A stretch of DNA of 64,000 nucleotides from Paracoccus albus. GTDB lineage: Bacteria > Pseudomonadota > Alphaproteobacteria > Rhodobacterales > Rhodobacteraceae. Both the position numbers and the translations under genes were made by a program. The notes below the pieces were generated by a model. The model ran no database searches and was not told the origin of the DNA. It saw nothing but the letters and a program-made list of their open reading frames with translations. Of the stretch, positions 52,879 through 60,345 are shown piece by piece. Every line of letters begins with the position of its first letter. The first letter of the stretch is position 1. Location: the NCBI RefSeq assembly GCF_027913035.1, contig NZ_CP115775.1, positions 3,078,501 to 3,142,500 of the forward strand, given 5' to 3'.

Positions 52879-54383
52879 CGTCGCCGGCTGCGCGACCACC
52901 ATATCGCACCCACCGCCAAAGCCGCCGCTGCCCCATACATGACGTGGCGTGAGGTGAGGCCGAGCCTGGCCGCCGCACTGCTGCGATAGCGGGGGTCGAA
53001 AAAGCGCGTATCCGCCAGAAGGCTGCCGAGAAATGTTTCTTTCCGGGGATGGATCGGACGAAGTCCCTTGCCAGTCGGCCTGTTCAACGCGTCAATCGCT
53101 GCAATGATGCTGTCCCGGCGCTCGATCTCTTGCCCGACTTCATCCTTTTCGCGGCCAAGATGCTCGGCAATCAGGCTGTCTCTCATCCCGCGAATGGTCC
53201 GGCGATCCTCTTCGCTGTCGGCAAGCAGCGCGACGTCGCATTCGGTGTCAAAGCCCAGAGAGCGCCTGTCGATATTGCTGGAGCCTACGCGCAGGAAACA
53301 ATCATCGAAGATCGTGATCTTTGCGTGCACATAAATTCCCCCATTCGCCGAGTCCGAGGGGTAGAGGATCCTGAAACGTCCATGGGGATCATGCGCCGCC
53401 AGATGACGGATGAAGCGGCTGCGTGTGACGTGCATCGCCTCATCTTCCAGCATAACCTGCGCGGCAACCGGGTTGATGACGATCACCTCGGGCCCGTCAG
53501 GCTCTTGCAGGCGCTGAGCAATCGCAGACGCAATCTCATCGCTCGAGAAATATTGTGACTCCAGATAAATGTAATCCTGCGCAGCCGCGATGGATTCGAG
53601 ATATAGCGCCTCGATCTCCGTGATCGGCGGATGATTCTTGCCCGGCGGCTCTGTCCGGCTGATTGCTATGTCGATATTTCTGAAGTCCGGTTCGATGCTG
53701 TCCGGCCAGCGGTCCATGCCGGGGGTGAAAGGTTCGTCCATCTCGGAATCCTGGGCGCGCGCCCAACGCATCCGGCACAGCTTGCCCAGTTCTGCTGCCG
53801 CATCGCCAGAGATGACAGTGGTCGCGTCATGCCAGGGCTGCGCGATCTCCCCGTTTTTAAGGTGGCGCAGCGGATTGTTCGGGGCGTGATCACGCTGATC
53901 CCAGCGTCCGTCGGTGACGTCAATGCCCCCGCAGAAAGCCAGCGAATCGTCCACGACGACGATCTTCTGATGGTGGCACGCGCCAATGGGGTGCCTGCCG
54001 TCAAAGCCCAGATGCACCTGATCCGGCGACAGCAGCTTTATATGCGCGGTCGGCAGCAGGCGCCCCGGCGCGATCAAGGCCCCGCCGCTCCACTTCAGCA
54101 AATAGATTTCCAGTTCAGGCCGCCGGTCGACCAGAGCTTCAAGGAAAGGCCCTATCTGGTTGGGAAAACCGTCGGGCGCATTGCCTTCATCGTCGCTTTC
54201 ACCGGGCAACATCTCGATCTCAAAGTCGAAATCCCAGCCGACAAGCGTGATAAGACGATCTGCCATAAACAAAGTCTCGCGCAGCGCGCGAAAATAGTCT
54301 GCCCCATCCACGATCAGCGCAAATCGTTCGGCAGACGCCACGCGCCAACAGTTTTCACCGGGCTCGAAAGATAAACGATTCAT
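52875..54383 (-). CDS. Phospholipase D-like (HKD) protein
   Basis: The 502-residue protein has two HKD motifs: HHQKIVVVDDSLAFCGG (about residues 137-153) and HAKITIFDDCFLRVGSSN (about 352-369). Both have His, Lys and Asp intact, so it can use the PLD phosphatidyl-enzyme mechanism. It resembles phospholipase D or cardiolipin synthase relatives. A single membrane segment lies near the C-terminus (HVMYGAAAALAVGAIWW) with a basic tail, so it is probably anchored to the inner membrane. No signal peptide. It converges with the LacI gene. Confidence 0.88.
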   Translation of the reverse strand: MNRLSFEPGENCWRVASAERFALIVDGADYFRALRETLFMADRLITLVGWDFDFEIEMLPGESDDEGNAPDGFPNQIGPFLEALVDRRPELEIYLLKWSGGALIAPGRLLPTAHIKLLSPDQVHLGFDGRHPIGACHHQKIVVVDDSLAFCGGIDVTDGRWDQRDHAPNNPLRHLKNGEIAQPWHDATTVISGDAAAELGKLCRMRWARAQDSEMDEPFTPGMDRWPDSIEPDFRNIDIAISRTEPPGKNHPPITEIEALYLESIAAAQDYIYLESQYFSSDEIASAIAQRLQEPDGPEVIVINPVAAQVMLEDEAMHVTRSRFIRHLAAHDPHGRFRILYPSDSANGGIYVHAKITIFDDCFLRVGSSNIDRRSLGFDTECDVALLADSEEDRRTIRGMRDSLIAEHLGREKDEVGQEIERRDSIIAAIDALNRPTGKGLRPIHPRKETFLGSLLADTRFFDPRYRSSAAARLGLTSRHVMYGAAAALAVGAIWWSRSRRR

Positions 54384-54613
54384 TTTGCCTGTCCGCTTGG
54401 TGCTGTCTGCATCTAGAACAAGTCTGATGCAGGTGAAGTTCCTGCTAATCTTGCCTTCATTTGCGAAGGTAGTCCTCCCCGCGAATCAAAGGCGCGCTTG
54501 GGAGCTTCCAATCTCGTGATTTTCAATATAAGTAAATGCGAGTCATGTTTTCTGTCGGATGACGTTTATCCATCCAGTCCAACCAATAAATACGACAACA
54601 GATCGTTTGGATA
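54384..54613. other. AT-rich divergent intergenic spacer
   Basis: This 230-bp spacer between the phospholipase D-like gene and the small membrane-protein gene contains AT-rich stretches (for example around 54520-54540 and 54585-54605) that could hold promoters for both. I see no motif or structure strong enough to name. Short frames on both strands have no recognisable features. Confidence 0.3.
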
Positions 54614-55000
54614 ATGAAATTGGATCGCCTGATAACGCTGCGGTTGCGCGCCGTTTTTGCTGCGACAGTACTGGCGGCTGTCGGACTTTTGGCAGCCATA
54701 ATCAACAGCATTTCGCATGCGCGAAGTCATTCAGCTGGCGCCGGCCATTCCCATGAGCTTGGTCAGCTGTTCGGGCTGGCGCCGAACGACGCTTTGACGC
54801 CGATTGGCATCTACCGAATGCAGCTTGACTGGCTTCCGAACTGGCTGGCACTGATTGTCGGCAGGTGGATGCATGTGGAGATATGGCTGTTCGCGGTGTG
54901 CTGCATTCCGCTGTTGCTGGTCGTGTTCAGCATCGCATTTGACTGGGCGATCCGGGGCGATGTTCGGGACGATGTTGGTCGCGATGAGGACTATCTCTGA
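54614..55000 (+). CDS. Hypothetical membrane protein with two hydrophobic segments
   Basis: The 128-residue protein has a hydrophobic segment at about 13-32 (AVFAATVLAAVGLLAAII), a polar His-rich loop (SHARSHSAGAGHSHELGQL) and a second hydrophobic segment at about 88-110 (HVEIWLFAVCCIPLLLVVFSI), then an acidic C-terminus with RGDVRDDVGRDEDYL. The loop histidines could bind a metal, but this is speculation. The ribosome site is poor. No family is recognised. An intrinsic terminator follows, so it is a single-gene unit. Confidence 0.5.
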   Translation: MKLDRLITLRLRAVFAATVLAAVGLLAAIINSISHARSHSAGAGHSHELGQLFGLAPNDALTPIGIYRMQLDWLPNWLALIVGRWMHVEIWLFAVCCIPLLLVVFSIAFDWAIRGDVRDDVGRDEDYL

Positions 55001-55032
55001 CTGAACGACCGGCAGTTTTAGCTGCACAACAG

Positions 55033-55061
55033 AAAAGCCGCTGCAAACCGCAGCGGCTTTT
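55033..55061. terminator. Bidirectional intrinsic terminator
   Basis: The arms AAAAGCCGCTGC (55033-55044) and GCAGCGGCTTTT (55050-55061) form a perfect 12-bp stem with a 5-base loop. The A/T ends provide T-tracts for both strands. It terminates the plus-strand membrane-protein gene and the minus-strand tRNA-Leu, whose 3' end is 8 bp away. Confidence 0.85.
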
Positions 55062-55068
55062 CTTGTAG

Positions 55069-55153
55069 TGGTGCCCAGGAGAAGACTCGAACTTCCACGC
55101 CTTGCGGCACACGGACCTGAACCGTGCGCGTCTACCAATTCCGCCACCTGGGC
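55069..55153 (-). tRNA. tRNA-Leu (anticodon CAG)
   Basis: The minus strand gives an 85-nt tRNA with acceptor stem GCCCAGG/CCTGGGC, encoded CCA end and the D-arm with GGAATTGGTAGACG. The anticodon loop TTCAGGT contains CAG, the variable arm is long (class II), and the T-arm has GTTCGAGTC. It reads CUG codons, among the most used leucine codons in GC-rich alphaproteobacteria. It lies between the small membrane protein and the NDUFA9-like gene, with its own terminator at 55033-55061. Confidence 0.95.
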
Positions 55154-55312
55154 AGGTGTCGTGAGGCGGGTCATTATCCCCCCGGCATGGGGCTGTCAAC
55201 GGGGATTCCGTAAAAACTTTGTTGGCGCGAATGGCGCAGCAACGGGCAGAGCTTGCCCGACCCGTCCAGTCGCGCTATCAGCGGAAACAAAGCCGCGAAA
55301 AGGGGGCAGATG

Positions 55313-56299
55313 ATGTCGAAGATCGTCACGATTTACGGCGGTTCGGGTTTTCTCGGGCGTCACATTGCGCGCCGGATGGCGAAGCTGGGCTGGCGTGTCC
55401 GCGTCGCTGTGCGCCGCCCCTCGGAAGCGCTTTTCGTGCGGACCTACGGTGCCGTCGGACAGGTGGAGCCGGTTCCCTGCAACATCCGTGACGATATGTC
55501 GGTCCGCGCGGCGATGGCCGATGCCGAGGTCGTGGTGAACTGTGTTGGCATCATGGTTAGTGAGGGCAAGAACAGGTTCGCGCCTGTCCATGCCGACGGC
55601 GCTGAGCGGATCGGAAGGCTTGCGAAAGAGATGGGTGTTTTGCGCGTTGTGCATATCTCCGCTCTTGGTGCTGACGAGAATTCCGACAGTGAATATGCCG
55701 TTACCAAGGCACAGGGCGAGGCGGCACTGCTGAAGGCCCGTCCGGATGCCGTGATCCTGCGTCCTTCCTTTATGTTTGGCGCTGAGGGTGGACTGTACGA
55801 ACGTATGGCCAGCTCTCCCAGCCTTGGGCCGATCATGAATATTGTCGGTGGCAATTCCAGGGTGCAGCCCGTCCACGTAGATGACGTTGCCGCAGCAGCG
55901 TGCAAGGCCGCTGTCGGTGATGTCGGATCGGATGTGTACGAACTGGGCGGCCCCGACGTCAAAACGCTGCGCGAAGTGGCCGAGCAGATGCTGCAAGCGA
56001 CCTATCGCCGCCGTGCCATTATCAACATTCCCTTCTGGCTGGCGCGGATTGGGGCTGCGGTGCTTGATTTCGGTTCCTATGTGACGGGCGGGCTGCTGAC
56101 CAACCGGCTGCTTACACGTGATCAGGTCAAGCTGCTGGCGCAAGATAATGTCGTCGCGGATGGTGCCAAGGGATTTGCGGATCTGGGAATTAAGCCGGTC
56201 GCGCCTGGGGCTGTCATTGATGAATATCTGTGGCGCTTCCGTCCCAATGGGCAATATGCGGACATGACCGCCTCGGCCAGGAATCTGCGCCTCCGCTGA
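55313..56299 (+). CDS. NAD(P)-binding protein, complex I NDUFA9-like
   Basis: The 328-residue protein is an atypical short-chain dehydrogenase relative of the NDUFA9-type complex I assembly/accessory group. It starts [20 protein letters not shown] with an NAD(P) glycine motif, then [14 protein letters not shown], and carries [21 protein letters not shown] and the C-terminal [15 protein letters not shown]. The catalytic Tyr and Lys of ordinary SDRs are partly retained in the YAVTK segment. In alphaproteobacteria these proteins may influence complex I. The ATG at 55313 has AAGGGGG spaced better than for the ATG at 55310. uppP follows 31 bp on. Confidence 0.82.
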   Translation: MSKIVTIYGGSGFLGRHIARRMAKLGWRVRVAVRRPSEALFVRTYGAVGQVEPVPCNIRDDMSVRAAMADAEVVVNCVGIMVSEGKNRFAPVHADGAERIGRLAKEMGVLRVVHISALGADENSDSEYAVTKAQGEAALLKARPDAVILRPSFMFGAEGGLYERMASSPSLGPIMNIVGGNSRVQPVHVDDVAAAACKAAVGDVGSDVYELGGPDVKTLREVAEQMLQATYRRRAIINIPFWLARIGAAVLDFGSYVTGGLLTNRLLTRDQVKLLAQDNVVADGAKGFADLGIKPVAPGAVIDEYLWRFRPNGQYADMTASARNLRLR

Positions 56300-56330
56300 T
56301 TGCCGCCAGACATTCCGAAGGGAATCCGAC

Positions 56331-57125
56331 TTGTCTTACTTCAATGACGTGCTCTTCGGTATCATCGAAGGCATTACAGAGTTTCTGCCGATCTCCAGCA
56401 CGGGCCATCTGCTGCTGGCAGAGCATTGGCTGGCCCCGCGCTCGGACATGTATGTCGTTGTCATTCAGGCAGGCGCGATTCTGGCCGTTACGCTGATCTA
56501 CTGGCGTCGTTTGGTCGGGCTGACGCTGGGTTGGCGCGATGCCGAAAACCGCGACTATCTGGCCAAGCTGATGACCGCGTTCCTTGTGACCGCAGTGCTG
56601 GGCCTGATCGTGGACAAGGCAGGATTTCAGCTGCCAGAGACGATTACCCCGATTGCATGGGCCTTGGTCATCGGCGGTATCTGGATGATGGTCGCGGAAT
56701 ATTTTGCCGATAAACTGCCAGACAGTGCGCGCATCACATGGCGGGTGGCGCTTGCCGTTGGGGTGGCGCAGGTTGTGGCGGGTGTCTTTCCCGGCACGTC
56801 GCGATCGGCCACCACGATCTTCGTGGCAATGCTGCTTGGCACGTCCAACAGGGCCGCTGCGACAGAGTTTGCGTTCCTCGTCGGTATACCGACAATGTAT
56901 GCAGCCAGCGGCTATAAACTGCTGCAAAACCTCTCGGACGGCTCGCAGTCCGAGGATTGGACCGGTCTTGCCATTGCTTTCGTCGTGTCGACGGTCACCG
57001 CCTTTGCATCGGTAAAATGGCTGCTGTCCTATATCCAAACGAACCGCTTCACGGTCTTTGCGATCTACCGGATCGTTTTCGGCGCATTGCTGCTGGCTTT
57101 GGCTTGGGGCGGCATCATCGCCTGA
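56331..57125 (+). CDS. uppP: Undecaprenyl-diphosphate phosphatase
   Basis: UppP (BacA) dephosphorylates undecaprenyl diphosphate to the lipid carrier used for peptidoglycan and O-antigen. The 264-residue membrane protein has the family motifs EFLPISSTGH (residues about 15-24) and FPGTSRSATT (about 152-161), which form the active site. It has about seven membrane segments. Translation begins at TTG at 56331 with AAGGGA about 9 bases upstream; the start MSYFNDVLFG fits the family. It follows the NDUFA9-like gene closely and so is probably co-transcribed. Confidence 0.94.
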   Translation: MSYFNDVLFGIIEGITEFLPISSTGHLLLAEHWLAPRSDMYVVVIQAGAILAVTLIYWRRLVGLTLGWRDAENRDYLAKLMTAFLVTAVLGLIVDKAGFQLPETITPIAWALVIGGIWMMVAEYFADKLPDSARITWRVALAVGVAQVVAGVFPGTSRSATTIFVAMLLGTSNRAAATEFAFLVGIPTMYAASGYKLLQNLSDGSQSEDWTGLAIAFVVSTVTAFASVKWLLSYIQTNRFTVFAIYRIVFGALLLALAWGGIIA

Positions 57126-57148
57126 TCTGTGCTATCGTCTGTTAAGGG

Positions 57149-57166
57149 GTCGGATGATTCTCCGAC
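57149..57166 (+). terminator. Weak hairpin after uppP
   Basis: GTCGGA (57149-57154) and TCCGAC (57161-57166) form a 6-bp stem with a 6-base loop 24 bp after the uppP stop. The downstream sequence is only moderately T-rich (GGTTGATGTATTTT), so it is a weak terminator candidate. Confidence 0.3.
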
Positions 57167-57219
57167 GGTTGATGTATTTTCTGGTGCTATTTTCGGGGTT
57201 TATTGATGATGGGTAATTT

Positions 57220-57294
57220 GTGCTGACCTAAATATGCTATTTTAGCCCTCCCGACCTGCGCCAAACCCACAAAAATCGACAAATAGGTCAGCAC
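57220..57294. promoter_or_regulatory. 11-bp inverted repeat upstream of gltD
   Basis: GTGCTGACCTA at 57220-57230 and its exact reverse complement TAGGTCAGCAC at 57284-57294 are separated by 53 bp in the spacer between uppP and gltD. They could be two facing half-sites for a regulator, or arms of a leader RNA hairpin. The right arm is 64 bp before the gltD ATG. No promoter hexamers are clear. Confidence 0.45.
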
Positions 57295-57357
57295 TGCTGC
57301 CTTTTAATCAATTGCCGTCAAGTATAGTGGGGTATCGTGAAATAGGGGCGAAGCGAT

Positions 57358-58839
57358 ATGGCCACGCAAAAAATGCTGAAATTTGTCACCATCGGGCGCG
57401 AGATGCCCGAGAAGCGATCCGCTGAGGAGCGTGGTGAGGATTTCCACGAAATTTACCGTGAATTCGCGGATGCCAAGGCGACGGAACAGGCAAGCCGGTG
57501 CAGCCAGTGCGGCGTTCCCTATTGTCAAAGCCATTGCCCGCTGCACAACAATATCCCCGACTGGCTGCGCCTGACGGCAGAGGGTCGCACGAAAGAGGCT
57601 TATCTGGTCAGCCAGCAGACCAACACCTTTCCGGAAATCTGCGGCCGTATCTGCCCTCAGGACCGTTTGTGCGAAGGCAACTGCGTCATCGAACAATCCG
57701 GCCATGGCACTGTGACCATCGGCGCGATTGAGAAATACATCACCGATACCGCCTTCGAGGAAGGCTGGGTCGAACCCATCGCCCCGACAGAGGAGCGCGG
57801 CGAATCCATCGGGATCATCGGGGCTGGTCCGGGCGGGCTCGCGGCTGCTGATCGCCTGCGCCGCATGGGTTTTCAGGTCACTGTTTATGACCGGCATGAC
57901 CGTTCGGGCGGGTTGATGATCTATGGCATTCCCGGCTTCAAGCTGGAGAAAGAGATTGTTGAACGCCGCAACCGCCAGCTTGAAGAGGGTGGGGTAGAGT
58001 TCGTGCTGAACTGCAATGTCGGCGAGGATCTGAGCTTTGATGCCATTCGCGGCAAGCATGATGCGGTGCTGATCGCGACAGGCGTTTATAAGACCCGTGA
58101 TCTGGATATCGACAACGCAAATGCGCAGGGCGTTATCCGCGCGCTTGATTACCTGACCGCTTCGAACCGCATCGATCTGGGTGACGAAATCCCCGATTAT
58201 GAGGATGGAGAGCTGGACGCCAAGGGCAAGCGCGTGCTGGTCATCGGCGGCGGTGATACGGCGATGGACTGTGTGCGCACCGCGATCCGTCAGGGCGCGA
58301 AATCGGTCAAATGCCTGTATCGGCGCGACCGTGCGAACATGCCGGGCAGCCAGCGAGAGGTGCAGAACGCTGAAGAGGAAGGCGTTGAATTTGTTTGGCT
58401 TTCCGCGCCCGGCAGCTTTGTCGGCGGCGTCGAGGGCGAGACCGGCCATGACACGCCGATCAATGACGAACAGCCAACGATTTCAGCGGTGCGCATCCAG
58501 AAAATGCGTCTGGGCAAGCCGGATGTGTCAGGCCGCCAAAGCCCTGAACTGATCGAGGGTGCCGATTATGACGAACCGGCAGAGATGGTCATCAAGGCGC
58601 TTGGTTTTGAACCCGAAGAGCTGCCTCGTCTGTGGGGCACAGAGGGTCTGGAAGTGACCCGCTGGGGCACGATCAAGGCCGATTTCCGCAGCCACGAAAC
58701 CAGCCTTCCGGGCGTGTTTGCGGTAGGCGATATTGTGCGCGGCGCGTCGCTGGTGGTGTGGGCGATCCGTGACGGGCGAGAGGCTGCGGACAGCATTGCC
58801 GACTTCCTGGGCAATGCCGCGCAGGTCGCGGCGGAGTGA
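57358..58839 (+). CDS. gltD: Glutamate synthase small (beta) subunit
   Basis: GltD feeds NADPH electrons to GltB in the synthesis of glutamate from glutamine and 2-oxoglutarate. The 493-residue protein has the N-terminal Fe-S ligands (Cys48, 51, 56, 60 and Cys95, 99, 105, 109). The FAD motif IIGAGPGG is at about 152-159, the NADPH motif VIGGGDTAMDC is near 292, and the C-terminal DGREAADSI follows. Length is normal. The stop overlaps the next start (TGATG). The unusual feature is that gltB lies two genes downstream instead of next to it. Confidence 0.95.
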   Translation: MATQKMLKFVTIGREMPEKRSAEERGEDFHEIYREFADAKATEQASRCSQCGVPYCQSHCPLHNNIPDWLRLTAEGRTKEAYLVSQQTNTFPEICGRICPQDRLCEGNCVIEQSGHGTVTIGAIEKYITDTAFEEGWVEPIAPTEERGESIGIIGAGPGGLAAADRLRRMGFQVTVYDRHDRSGGLMIYGIPGFKLEKEIVERRNRQLEEGGVEFVLNCNVGEDLSFDAIRGKHDAVLIATGVYKTRDLDIDNANAQGVIRALDYLTASNRIDLGDEIPDYEDGELDAKGKRVLVIGGGDTAMDCVRTAIRQGAKSVKCLYRRDRANMPGSQREVQNAEEEGVEFVWLSAPGSFVGGVEGETGHDTPINDEQPTISAVRIQKMRLGKPDVSGRQSPELIEGADYDEPAEMVIKALGFEPEELPRLWGTEGLEVTRWGTIKADFRSHETSLPGVFAVGDIVRGASLVVWAIRDGREAADSIADFLGNAAQVAAE

Positions 58840-59627
58840 TGGAAAAGCGGTGTAAATATCGCGTAAACAACGCGTCTATATCGCGTCTATATCGCGTATA
58901 TACAGCGTCCGACGCTTGGAAAATCGGCGGACTCTGCGCGATTTTCGCGGCAGCATCACTGACCTTTTCGCCCGCCCGCGCCGCAGACTTCCAGCCGCCG
59001 CAAGGTTGCGAGTTGAAAATGACGGTGCAGCTTCGCGGTTGCGTCGCGGCGCAGCACTTTGTTTGCAGCGCGGATAATCCGGGCGATCAGTGGGTGACCT
59101 ATTATGATCAGGAGGGCGCGCGCTACTCCTCTCGGATAGATGCGGAAACCCGCTGGATGGAATCCATCAATCTGCGCAACGGCATCATCGACGTTCTGGA
59201 GCCTGAGGCAGAAGATCACGCCTCATTCTCTACCCTGATGAAAACCGGGCGCGATGATTTCGATTTCTGGACGCGCTCGAACTCTGGTGAGCGGTTGCGC
59301 AATATCGGTGAGGATCGCCTGACCGGCGAAACCACAGTGATTGACGGCGTGCCGCTGCAACTGACCGAATTCCAGATGCGTATCTTTTCGGAGACCGGCG
59401 ATCTGCTGATCGAGTCGACTGGCCAGCAATTCGTCAACGCCGATCATGGGCGGTTCTATGGCGGGGTAGAGGAATCGCGCGACTGGACGGGCGAGCATCG
59501 CGAAACAGATGACAGCCCGGTCACCTTCGCCATGCCGGGCGAGGCGGGCTTTGGTTCGACCGAGCCGGTCTTTGACTGCGATATGCAGATGGTTCTATCG
59601 CGCCCGTTTTCCGGCAATGCGTCGTGA
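58839..59627 (+). CDS. Hypothetical secreted protein within the glt operon
   Basis: The 262-residue protein has a basic N-terminus and a hydrophobic segment (IGGLCAIFAAASLTF) ending in a signal-peptidase-like ARA site near residue 48, so it is probably exported. The mature part is beta-rich with Trp and acid residues; stretches such as GCELKMTVQLRGCVAAQHFVCS carry several Cys. No family is recognised. The ATG overlaps the gltD stop. An 11-bp tandem repeat near its start (58871-58902) is unusual. Placement inside the glutamate synthase operon hints at a related function but does not define it. Confidence 0.7.
   Translation: MEKRCKYRVNNASISRLYRVYTASDAWKIGGLCAIFAAASLTFSPARAADFQPPQGCELKMTVQLRGCVAAQHFVCSADNPGDQWVTYYDQEGARYSSRIDAETRWMESINLRNGIIDVLEPEAEDHASFSTLMKTGRDDFDFWTRSNSGERLRNIGEDRLTGETTVIDGVPLQLTEFQMRIFSETGDLLIESTGQQFVNADHGRFYGGVEESRDWTGEHRETDDSPVTFAMPGEAGFGSTEPVFDCDMQMVLSRPFSGNAS
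58871..58902 (+). repeat. 11-bp tandem repeat in the 5' end of the secreted-protein gene
   Basis: CGCGTCTATAT occurs twice in tandem (58871-58881 and 58882-58892), followed by a partial third copy, CGCGTATATA (58893-58902). The repeats fall in codons 11-22 of the secreted-protein gene, before the signal peptide's hydrophobic core. Because 11 is not a multiple of three, a change in copy number would shift the reading frame. Confidence 0.7.
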
Positions 59628-59661
59628 TGACGTTCCGTCTTCATAAGATCGAGACGCGGTC

Positions 59662-60345
59662 ATGAGCGCGAACAGCCTGACGGGTCTGTCGCGGCTGCGG
59701 CGGTTCAATGGTGTCGCTTTGCTGGCGATGGCGGCTGTCGAGCTGGTTTATGGTGTCATCACGATCCAGTATCTGGAGTTGATTTACGCGGATCGGGCCA
59801 GTCTGGACCCGGCGGCGTTGGATCAGGAATGGGTCGGTTTTCAGGCGCGGCAAGATCGGGTCGTGTCGATTTATTCGATGATTCTTGTCGCCAGCTATAT
59901 TCTGGGCGCGACCTGGGTCTATGGTGCGGTTCGCAATGCCGATCTGCTGGACCCTGACCGTAAACGGATCTCTCCGGGTTGGGCGATTGGCTGGCATCTT
60001 GTGCCGATTGCCAATTTCTTCATGCCGTATCGGGCGATGAAGCAGACCTATAACAGCTCTACCCGGCCCGCCCGCGAACTGGATGCGCCGCTGCCGCGCC
60101 TGTTCCCTGTCTGGTGGGGGTTCTGGCTGGCGACGAATATGGCCGTGATCGTGCCAGGCTTTATCTATGGCGGTGCGAGCCCTTCGGACCGGATGCTGGT
60201 TTTCGCCGGTGTCACCGATGTGGTGCTGGCGCCGCTTTCTGTCGTGGCCATTTACCTGTGGTGGATGGTCATCACCCGTATCACCGATTTGCAGGGGGCG
60301 CCGCGCCCTGGTGCATTCCATTCAAATAAGGAGGTCATCCAATGA
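59662..60345 (+). CDS. DUF4328 membrane protein within the glt operon
   Basis: The 227-residue protein has about five membrane segments and the DUF4328 pattern SPGWAIGWHLVPIANFFMPY followed by RAMKQTYNSS. The function of DUF4328 is unknown. It starts 34 bp after the secreted-protein stop and ends with an ATGA overlap into gltB, so gltB translation is probably coupled to it. Its position between gltD and gltB is repeated in relatives as far as I recall, which is not verifiable here. Confidence 0.78.
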   Translation: MSANSLTGLSRLRRFNGVALLAMAAVELVYGVITIQYLELIYADRASLDPAALDQEWVGFQARQDRVVSIYSMILVASYILGATWVYGAVRNADLLDPDRKRISPGWAIGWHLVPIANFFMPYRAMKQTYNSSTRPARELDAPLPRLFPVWWGFWLATNMAVIVPGFIYGGASPSDRMLVFAGVTDVVLAPLSVVAIYLWWMVITRITDLQGAPRPGAFHSNKEVIQ

